This document shows positions 43,092 to 48,571 of a stretch of DNA of 48,571 nucleotides, one piece after another. Location: assembly GCA_021777355.1 (NCBI GenBank), contig JAJYDO010000010.1:1-48571 (forward strand), written 5' to 3'. A model generated the notes under the pieces. It saw nothing but the letters and a program-made list of their open reading frames with translations. It ran no database searches and was not told where the DNA came from. This DNA is from Actinomycetes bacterium (lineage in GTDB: Bacteria > Actinomycetota > Acidimicrobiia > Acidimicrobiales > JABEUL01). A program made the position numbers and the translations under genes. Position 1 is the first letter of the stretch. Every line of letters begins with the position of its first letter.

Positions 43092-44888
43092 ATGATTATT
43101 GATTTTTTTAGTCATCCCCCGGATGAGACAATGGCCTTCACGTGGGCTGTTCGCAAAAAGGCGCTGATCTACGTGGCGGCCATGATGGTCTTTTCCGTCG
43201 GCTTTTCTTTTTTCGTACATGGCAGAGCCGGGTATTGGTCAATTGCCGTATTAACTGCCGGGCTTTTTACAATTCCTGCAATCTGGGCCTCGCTTGCCGT
43301 CACAAATCGGGTTCCGGCCAAACAGCGCCACTTTTGGAGAATTTGGTTCGCAGGATTTATAAGTCTGTTTACCTTCGGTTTATTTTTAGCATTCGTGTCA
43401 GTGCCCGAATGGAATTCATTTTTCGCTCCAAGCTGGTTTCATGGCTGGGTCGTCTTTAAAACAATTTCAACGGTTGCAGGTTCTGCCATAGTTCCACTTT
43501 TGGGTTGGGCAGTTATTACCAGGCTTAGATCCGCGTCGGGCAAACGTGCGCCAGCAGTAGATTTTTTGGATGTTTTCATGGGGGTAACGGTTGTAATATC
43601 ACCGATTTTTCTTCTCATTGCGCATTCTTTGGCAACGCACGGCAGGGACATGTGGATCACTGTACCCATCCTTTGCATGTCGTTTTCCATGCCGGCCTTC
43701 GGGGGAGCACAGGCCATGTTCTATTATCGTCTGCCTAAGGGCGAGAGAGAAATTGCGAGCCTGGGGCTTTTGCTCGCGGGAGTGTCAACGTTGGATGCGT
43801 GGCTCCAAATTGCCCAGATTCTCAATAACTACAGATTCCCCTTTCCGGTATTAATTGCATTAGTCGGAGCGAACCACGCACTGTTTTTTCTGTATCCCCT
43901 TTATGAGAGAAAAGGCGGCCCCAGAGGGCTCGATCGACTATCACCAGAAGCGCAAGTTCGTAGTTGGGAGCCAGTTTCGATCGGGGTGATCTTTGGAGTC
44001 GGAGCAATTATTGGCGTAGCTATGGCTGTGCGCTCCAGGGAGAGTTGGGCCGAGCCTTATGCGCTTGCATCTCTTGCTCTCATTGTCATTTTGGCAACAT
44101 TGAGGCACACTCTCATGGTTGCAGAAACCAAGTACCTCTACAAAGAACTCGCTCTAGATGCACAAGAGAGAAAGAAGCTGCTTTCTAATTTAGTGAGGGC
44201 AGTTGAAGACGATAGACATCGCATGGCCGCAAAGTTGCATGAACTTTCCATGGAGTCTTTGGCAACAATTGGAACGGTTATGCAGGCCTCATATCGGGCA
44301 ACTCCTATGGCAAGTGGCGGCACAAATGTAGTAAGCGATGCCCTAAGTGTCGTGAGAAGTGATTTAGCCGACCGTGCCGAGCAATTTAGAAGGCTTATGC
44401 AAGCAGTCAGGCCAAGCCCAAAGGTGGAAGACGAATCACTGGCATCATCTATTGCGGCAAGTTTTGCCGAGATGGTGCCTGAAAGCGGAGGACCCGATCT
44501 CTCAATTCGCATTGACCCGGAAGTCGAACTTGATTGGACCACCAAGACTATTGTCTACCAAATTGCTCAAGAGGCTTTGAGGAATGTTACAAGGCATGCC
44601 AATGCCAAGGCTGTTCACGTAAGACTATTTTTCAAAGGCGATATATTATTCGTAGAAATTGCCGACGACGGTGTCGGAATAAAGCCCGCCGATATCAATG
44701 AAAATTCTTTTTCAACCATGAAGTTGTTTGCTTCTCTTGCAAGGGGAAGCATTGAGGTTGAAAGTTCGCCGGGCAAAGGAACATTGCTTAGAGCTTCACT
44801 AGGTGGCAGATCGGCCCAAGACGAAGAACCCGCAGAGGTCGAAGAATTTAAAGCGCCAAAATTACATATTTTGAAATTTGAAGACTGA
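43092..44888 (+). CDS. Membrane-bound sensor histidine kinase (HisKA_3-like), orphan
   Basis: The 598 residues begin with about ten hydrophobic helices (about 17-350), an unusually large membrane sensor. The dimerisation/phosphotransfer helix follows: EDDRHRMAAKLHELSMESL with the likely phospho-acceptor His383, resembling NarL-type kinases (ERxRIAxxLHD). The ATPase domain has QIAQEALRNVTRHANAKAV (N box), EIADDGVGI (G1) and SSPGKGTLLRASL (G2). No response regulator gene is adjacent; instead a TetR gene converges one base away. It probably acts with the preceding permease or an unlinked regulator. Confidence 0.85.
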   Translation: MIIDFFSHPPDETMAFTWAVRKKALIYVAAMMVFSVGFSFFVHGRAGYWSIAVLTAGLFTIPAIWASLAVTNRVPAKQRHFWRIWFAGFISLFTFGLFLAFVSVPEWNSFFAPSWFHGWVVFKTISTVAGSAIVPLLGWAVITRLRSASGKRAPAVDFLDVFMGVTVVISPIFLLIAHSLATHGRDMWITVPILCMSFSMPAFGGAQAMFYYRLPKGEREIASLGLLLAGVSTLDAWLQIAQILNNYRFPFPVLIALVGANHALFFLYPLYERKGGPRGLDRLSPEAQVRSWEPVSIGVIFGVGAIIGVAMAVRSRESWAEPYALASLALIVILATLRHTLMVAETKYLYKELALDAQERKKLLSNLVRAVEDDRHRMAAKLHELSMESLATIGTVMQASYRATPMASGGTNVVSDALSVVRSDLADRAEQFRRLMQAVRPSPKVEDESLASSIAASFAEMVPESGGPDLSIRIDPEVELDWTTKTIVYQIAQEALRNVTRHANAKAVHVRLFFKGDILFVEIADDGVGIKPADINENSFSTMKLFASLARGSIEVESSPGKGTLLRASLGGRSAQDEEPAEVEEFKAPKLHILKFED

Positions 44889-44889
44889 T

Positions 44890-45504
44890 TTAATCTTCTC
44901 TTATTACACCAAGTCCACACATCCCATGGCGGAGCAGCGTAGCGGTGGATTTAATTACTGTGGTTTTGTCGATTTGGCCTGAAAGCCAAAGCTCTGTTGT
45001 GTGCAAAAGCGTTCCCATAGCTCCAGAAGTTGCTATGAGCACGAGATCGGCCTTGGCACCCTGGTCAGTAAGTGGATGAATCAGTTCATTAGCAATTTGG
45101 ATCTGAGCTGCAATGGCTCGTATGATCAAAACCTCTTCGCCAGATCCCCATGGTTCTCTAAATAGCAGCCTAAATGCTTCACGATGATCATCAAAGTATG
45201 AGACAAACTCTTCGACCAAGCGGTCTAGTCTCGCTGACGGCTTCAAGGGGAGGGAAGAGATGTTTCTAAGGCGAGAAACCAATTTGGCCAGTACGTCGTC
45301 CATAACTGCTGCATAAAGCTGGGGGCGGCCATCGGGAAAGTAGTGATAAAGCAGAGTCTTTGAAACTGAACCTATATCAGCAATCTCGCTAAGGCCGCTC
45401 GACGCGTAACCTCGAATGGCGAATACTTCCGTAGCACTTTTTAAAAGAAGCGCTCTTCTTTCGTCTGGATCCATCCTGACTCTGGATTTTGCGACTGCTG
45501 ACAT
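44890..45504 (-). CDS. TetR family transcriptional regulator
   Basis: A 204-residue repressor-type protein. The N-terminal helix-turn-helix (about 13-60) reads LLKSATEVFAIRGYASSGLSEIADIGSVSKTLLYHYFPDGRPQLYAAV, given here only to show its limits: key parts are GYASSGLSEIA and SKTLLYHYF. The C-terminal ligand domain is helical. Two starts are possible (Met1 or Met11); Met1 has GAAAGG upstream. A palindrome, TACTGACA-CTAC-TGTCACTA, lies 45-64 bases upstream, suggesting autoregulation. A related palindrome stands in the promoter of the first lipase gene. The ligand is unknown, possibly a fatty-acid derivative by context. Confidence 0.88.
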   Translation of the reverse strand: MSAVAKSRVRMDPDERRALLLKSATEVFAIRGYASSGLSEIADIGSVSKTLLYHYFPDGRPQLYAAVMDDVLAKLVSRLRNISSLPLKPSARLDRLVEEFVSYFDDHREAFRLLFREPWGSGEEVLIIRAIAAQIQIANELIHPLTDQGAKADLVLIATSGAMGTLLHTTELWLSGQIDKTTVIKSTATLLRHGMCGLGVIRED

Positions 45505-45548
45505 AAACTTGCCTTTCGACGTATAAGGAGCAAACCTTATCTATTACA

Positions 45549-45568
45549 TACTGACACTACTGTCACTA
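45549..45568. promoter_or_regulatory. Operator candidate in the tetR promoter
   Basis: TACTGACA (45549-45556) and TGTCACTA (45561-45568) form an inverted repeat with one mismatch around CTAC. The half-site TACTGAC is also that of the lipase promoter palindrome, though the spacing differs (6 against 2 bases between the TACTGAC/GTCA parts). Probably bound by the adjacent TetR protein. Confidence 0.55.
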
Positions 45569-45624
45569 TAGCACAAATTCTATACAAAGTGCAGTTTAAA
45601 GTTTGCAAGTGGTAGCAAAAGATA

Positions 45625-45660
45625 GCACCACGGTCGAAAAGGGGAGATCGACCGTGGTGC
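45625..45660 (-). terminator. Intrinsic terminator of the first lipase gene
   Basis: GCACCACGGTCGA (45625-45637) and TCGACCGTGGTGC (45648-45660) are 13-base perfect inverted repeats with a 10-base loop. On the minus strand the stem is followed by TATCTTTTGC. It lies about 15 bases after the lipase stop codon and also shields tetR from read-through. Confidence 0.85.
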
Positions 45661-45675
45661 ACGCTTTTGATTAAA

Positions 45676-46602
45676 TTAGACTCCGGCTCCGTAGCCGCTG
45701 CAGGTCGGGGCAAACGTTGGGCTATTTGGACCTAATGCATTTAAAACATCCTGGATAGCTACGTTGTCATAAGGGAGCGCTATGTGACCGACCGTGTCGG
45801 CTGGGCACTGGTTTTGAATGGTTATGTTAGTTACACTGGGACCACTTAAGAATGCGTTGGTATATGGTGTTACAACTTCATCGTCTTTAGTCTCGATGAC
45901 TACATAGCTTGGACCCGGAACCGTGTCGCCTGATGCAAACAAATTGGTTTGGAACGTTGAGCCAACCTCTTGTTCGGTCAATGCAGGAGCATTGAGCTGG
46001 GAAAATACTGAGTTAACACCAGCAAGAATACCCAGCTGCGTGCCCAGGTTGGTTAATCCGTCAAGGGTCGTTCCATGGTTAGAAGGCGCCAGACCTACGA
46101 GCATGTGGACTTTTGATGCTCCGCCTAGGAACTTTATGTAGTAGTTGGGCATCATTCCACCTTGTGAGTGACCAACCAGATCTACCTGGGAAGCACCGGT
46201 CTGAGACAGTACAGTATTTACTTCTGTAGCAAGTTGCCCAGCCGAAGTGGCAATATCGCCAAGACCCAAAAATGTCGATGAAGCTGCAGTTTCACCATAG
46301 TTAAAGGTGTAAACGCAGTATCCGGCGTTAGCTAGGGAAGGGGCAACTGCCTGCCAGTTAAGCGCCTCATTTTCAAAAGTCCCGTGGACCAAGATAACCG
46401 GGTAAGGATGAGCAAAGCTCAATGCGCAACTCGACAGATTAGCTCCCGGGGGCGGGGTATTAGGTGTCGAGATCCCGGCAGATATTCCTTGAGTGAGAGT
46501 GCCGATTGGAAGTGCTCCGGATCCGCCCCCTGTCGAGGAACAAGCTGCTCCTAAAAGCGCGATTGCGCCCAGAGCAATGACTTTTTTAAGAGTTTTATGC
46601 AT
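45676..46602 (-). CDS. Secreted lipase lipoprotein (alpha/beta hydrolase), copy 1
   Basis: Predicted triacylglycerol or ester lipase. The signal peptide ends in a lipobox, LLGAAC (Cys21), so the protein is probably anchored outside the cell. The oxyanion motif HG is at 73-74 in VILVHGTFEN. The nucleophile is Ser146 in DLVGHSQGG, the acid is Asp240 or Asp241 in ETKDDEVVTP, and the base is His273 in DTVGHIAL. Two Cys pairs may be disulphides. Length is 308 residues, like Streptomyces-type lipases. A palindrome fills the -35/-10 spacer of its promoter. A paralogue lies immediately upstream. Confidence 0.9.
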   Translation of the reverse strand: MHKTLKKVIALGAIALLGAACSSTGGGSGALPIGTLTQGISAGISTPNTPPPGANLSSCALSFAHPYPVILVHGTFENEALNWQAVAPSLANAGYCVYTFNYGETAASSTFLGLGDIATSAGQLATEVNTVLSQTGASQVDLVGHSQGGMMPNYYIKFLGGASKVHMLVGLAPSNHGTTLDGLTNLGTQLGILAGVNSVFSQLNAPALTEQEVGSTFQTNLFASGDTVPGPSYVVIETKDDEVVTPYTNAFLSGPSVTNITIQNQCPADTVGHIALPYDNVAIQDVLNALGPNSPTFAPTCSGYGAGV

Positions 46603-46648
46603 GCATTTCTACCTTTCGTGAAATAGAAAGAATTTGATTGATGCATTC

Positions 46649-46678
46649 ATTATTTACTGACGTGTCAGTAAATGTCAA
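46649..46678 (-). promoter_or_regulatory. Lipase promoter with palindromic operator inside the spacer
   Basis: On the minus strand TTGACA (46678-46673) is a perfect -35, and AATAAT (46654-46649) is a 5 of 6 -10 at an 18-base spacing. The spacer region is occupied by the palindrome TTTACTGACGTGTCAGTAAA (46653-46672), 9-base perfect arms around GT. A protein bound there would exclude RNA polymerase. The half-site TACTGAC recurs at the tetR promoter. Confidence 0.75.
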
Positions 46679-46735
46679 CTCTTTTCAAAAACCGCTTTAG
46701 TTTTTGAACTAAAAATCCAGGCTTTTGATAATCTC

Positions 46736-47659
46736 TTATGCCGGGATGCCGTAGCCATCACAGGTTGGCTGGAAGGACGAGCTGTTTGGTCCAAGCGCAT
46801 TAAGAACATCTTGTATCACGACATTGTCGTAGGCCATTCCAATGTGTCCGACATTGTCACTTGGGCACTGATTTTGAATGGTTACGTTGGTTGCATTAGG
46901 TCCGTTTAGAAAAGCGTTTGTATATGGAGTAACCACTTCATCGTATTTGGTTTCTATTACTACGTAGTTTGGTCCGGCAACCGTGTCGCCTGAGGCAAAT
47001 AAGTTTGTCTCAAAAGTCGAACCTTGTTCTTGCTCGGCAAGAGCGGGAAGCGATAGGTCTGAAAAGACTGAGTTGATTCCATATAGAATTCCTAACTGGG
47101 TACCCAAGTTAGTTAATCCGTCAAGAGTTGTTCCATGATTTGATGGTGCAATGCCCACGAAAGTATTTACTTTAGAAGCTCCGCCTAGAAACTTTATGTA
47201 GTAATTAGGCATTAATCCGCCCTGCGAATGTCCAACCAAATCAACCTTAGAAGCTCCGGTCTGAGCTAGCACATTATTTACTTCTGTTGCAAGTTGGCCG
47301 GCAGAGGTTGCAATATCGCCAAGACCCAAGAATATATTCGAAATTGTTTGGCCATAGTTAAATGAGTAAACACAGTATCCGGCGTTTGCAAGCGTAGGTG
47401 AAATGGCTTGCCAGTTGTCAGCTTCATTGGCAAAAGTTGCGTGGACCAAAATCACAGGGTAAGGATGAGCACTAGATAGCGTGCATCCTGACACGTTTGA
47501 GCCGGGAGGAGGAGAATCCGGGGATGTGAGACCTGCCGTCACGGCTTGTGAAAGGGTGCCAATAGGAAGTTGGCTACTCGATCCACCCGATGTTGCGCAT
47601 GCTGCACTTGCAATGGCAACAATTCCCACGGCTAGCACTCTCTTAAAAACACTTCGCAT
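46736..47659 (-). CDS. Secreted lipase lipoprotein (alpha/beta hydrolase), copy 2
   Basis: This is a close paralogue of the neighbouring lipase over its whole length (307 residues). Lipobox IASAAC (Cys21). The nucleophile Ser145 in DLVGHSQGG, the acid in ETKYDEVVTP and the base in DNVGHIGM are kept. The usual HG oxyanion motif is His73-Ala74 (VILVHATFAN), which may alter activity. AGGGAG lies upstream of the ATG. The operator palindrome of copy 1 is not found before this gene, so the two copies are probably regulated differently. The gap between the copies contains the copy 1 promoter and no evident terminator. Confidence 0.88.
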   Translation of the reverse strand: MRSVFKRVLAVGIVAIASAACATSGGSSSQLPIGTLSQAVTAGLTSPDSPPPGSNVSGCTLSSAHPYPVILVHATFANEADNWQAISPTLANAGYCVYSFNYGQTISNIFLGLGDIATSAGQLATEVNNVLAQTGASKVDLVGHSQGGLMPNYYIKFLGGASKVNTFVGIAPSNHGTTLDGLTNLGTQLGILYGINSVFSDLSLPALAEQEQGSTFETNLFASGDTVAGPNYVVIETKYDEVVTPYTNAFLNGPNATNVTIQNQCPSDNVGHIGMAYDNVVIQDVLNALGPNSSSFQPTCDGYGIPA

Positions 47660-47961
47660 TATTATGTTTCTCCCTTGTACCTAAGACTTAATCTTCCCCA
47701 ACCGCTTTGTAGTTATTAAACGACGCTTAGTGAAAATCAGCAGATATCGGCAATATCAAATTGAACTTTAATACATTTTATATATAAATGCTACCAATTG
47801 CAAGCGAATCGCTACTAATGGTGGCAATGAATTCAAAGTATCACTTTAAGTGATAAATGGGAAATGGTCGCAGAACTTTCTCTTAGTAAGGGCCCCGCCG
47901 AGGGTGAAATAGCGAAGAGTTTTTCAAAAAAGTGGCTTTTACTTGGGAAAATTACTTATAA
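47660..47961. other. Non-coding stretch between lipase copy 2 and cysS
   Basis: No open frame here has protein-like features. It holds the promoter of the leftward lipase gene, the palindrome at 47839-47855 and the 3' end region of cysS, for which I see no convincing terminator hairpin. Confidence 0.4.
47839..47855. promoter_or_regulatory. Palindrome between cysS and lipase copy 2
   Basis: TATCACTTTAAGTGATA is a perfect odd palindrome with 8-base arms. It is about 180 bases before the lipase start and 107 after the cysS stop. It could be an operator for a distal promoter or a weak hairpin. Confidence 0.35.
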
Positions 47962-48571
47962 TTAAGAGCGGTGGACTCTAGTTCCCGTTGGAGCGTCTTC
48001 GACGCTCCAACCCATCGAGACCAATTCGTCTCGCAATTTGTCCGCCAATGCGTAGTCACGCTGTGATCTGGCTTGGTCACGGGCCGCAATAGTTTCCATT
48101 GTTTTTTGGTCAATTCGATCGGAAAATGATTTTCGCTCCAGACCAACTGCATCTGCCATTTCGCAAACTGCCAAATAATATGACCAAGCTTTTTCGTAGC
48201 TGTTTTGATCAAGCATCACATGGCCTCTACTAATACATTCAAATATTTGGGCTGTGGCACCCGGCGTATCTAAGTCGTTATCCATAGCCGCTTTAAAGTT
48301 TTCCAAGTGAAGCAATGCAACTTTATCGGATACATTTTCAACTTGGCTGTTTTCTTTGACCTCTCCTAAAACTCGTCTCACAAAAGCATCGAGTCTGCCT
48401 AGGGCCGCCTCGGAGTCAGTCAGCGTCTCGGGAGTTACCTCAATTGGGGAGCGGTAGTGAGAACGAAGCACAAGAAGTCTAAAAGCTCTCGGATCGTGAT
48501 GCGAAAGAAGTTCCGGAAGGGTTGTGTAGTTATCAAGAGACTTTGACATCTTCTCGCCTTCTACTGTTACC
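47962..48571 (-). CDS. cysS: Cysteinyl-tRNA synthetase, C-terminal part (5' end outside window)
   Basis: CysS charges tRNA-Cys. The frame runs off the window end (last visible codons encode VTVEGEKMSKSLDN). KMSKS is the class I ATP loop. The anticodon-binding part includes DPRAFRLLVLRSHYRSPIEVT, MDNDLDTPGA, and the end ARDQARSQRDYALADKLRDEL followed by VEDAPTGTRVHR, which matches the usual C-terminus of CysS. MshC, the mycothiol ligase, is a relative with a similar KMSKS, but its C-terminus lacks the LRDEL..VEDTPxGT ending, so CysS is preferred. About 60% of the protein lies outside. Confidence 0.9.
   Translation of the reverse strand, partial: VTVEGEKMSKSLDNYTTLPELLSHHDPRAFRLLVLRSHYRSPIEVTPETLTDSEAALGRLDAFVRRVLGEVKENSQVENVSDKVALLHLENFKAAMDNDLDTPGATAQIFECISRGHVMLDQNSYEKAWSYYLAVCEMADAVGLERKSFSDRIDQKTMETIAARDQARSQRDYALADKLRDELVSMGWSVEDAPTGTRVHRS

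Noticed and set aside
47962-48571. MshC (mycothiol ligase) instead of CysS
   Set aside because: The KMSKS region alone is ambiguous, but the C-terminal ADKLRDEL...VEDAPTGT ending is that of CysS.

Overview
The window is a stretch of a bacterial chromosome, almost certainly from an actinobacterium (Actinomycetota). The direct indicators are a mycothiol synthase (MshD), the SepF-YggT-DivIVA division/polar-growth cluster, a PriA whose helicase motifs are degenerate in the actinobacterial way, a CoaBC with the PAMHTEMW active-site variant, and an omega-CoaBC-MetK-PriA gene order. Base composition is moderate (visibly below 50% G+C in most genes), which together with the lipid-centred gene content points to the class Acidimicrobiia rather than to mycobacteria or streptomycetes. 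That class assignment is an inference, not proven here.

Layout. (1) 1-8062, plus strand: a housekeeping run of gmk (5' end outside the window), rpoZ, coaBC, metK, priA, a YggS-type PLP protein, sepF, yggT and divIVA. A structured intergenic region with two promoter-like sequences precedes divIVA. (2) 8107-11352, minus strand: ileS. (3) 11499-13883, plus strand: a lysine-rich (histone H1-like) protein with a TraR/DksA zinc-finger end, then overlapping lspA and an RluD-type pseudouridine synthase. (4) 13902-16261, minus strand: rlmN, two small membrane proteins and a MaoC-type hydratase. (5) 16540-18803: a VIT1/CCC1-type metal transporter, mshD (convergent, overlapping) and nth. (6) 18804-18975: an unusual G+C-rich multi-hairpin element bounded by 9-bp inverted repeats. 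(7) 18976-22683: three exported or membrane-anchored proteins (a GxGYxYP lipoprotein, a small lipoprotein and a DUF929 thioredoxin-like protein). (8) 22684-27315: an accessory island with a DUF4143-type AAA ATPase, an AbiEi/AbiEii-like gene pair and the remnant of a second copy of that pair's leader and toxin gene. (9) 27316-38466: a YyaL/DUF255 thioredoxin-domain protein with an unknown partner, an SDR oxidoreductase, a PHP phosphoesterase, the TldD/TldE protease pair, a FlK-like thioesterase, dxs and a DHA2-type MFS exporter. (10) 39050-47659: an acyl-CoA dehydrogenase, a large FtsX-type permease without its ATPase, an orphan histidine kinase, a TetR regulator and two tandem paralogous lipase lipoproteins. 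(11) 47962 to the end: the C-terminal part of cysS.

How the genes work together. The left third is translation, cofactor, cell-division and RNA-modification machinery. Two RNA-polymerase-associated proteins there carry long, oppositely charged tails (acidic on omega, basic on the DksA-like protein). The right third has a lipid flavour: secreted lipases, an acyl-CoA dehydrogenase, a MaoC hydratase, a hotdog thioesterase and a TetR regulator. Palindromes that look like operators lie upstream of tetR, of the first lipase (exactly between -35 and -10) and of the acyl-CoA dehydrogenase.

Most promising for novelty: the ATPase plus AbiE-like island with a shared promoter motif and a decayed duplicate (23.1-27.1 kb), the 158-bp G+C-rich element at 18.8-19.0 kb, and the structured yggT-divIVA intergenic region. 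No tRNA, rRNA, CRISPR array, transposase or prophage gene was seen.
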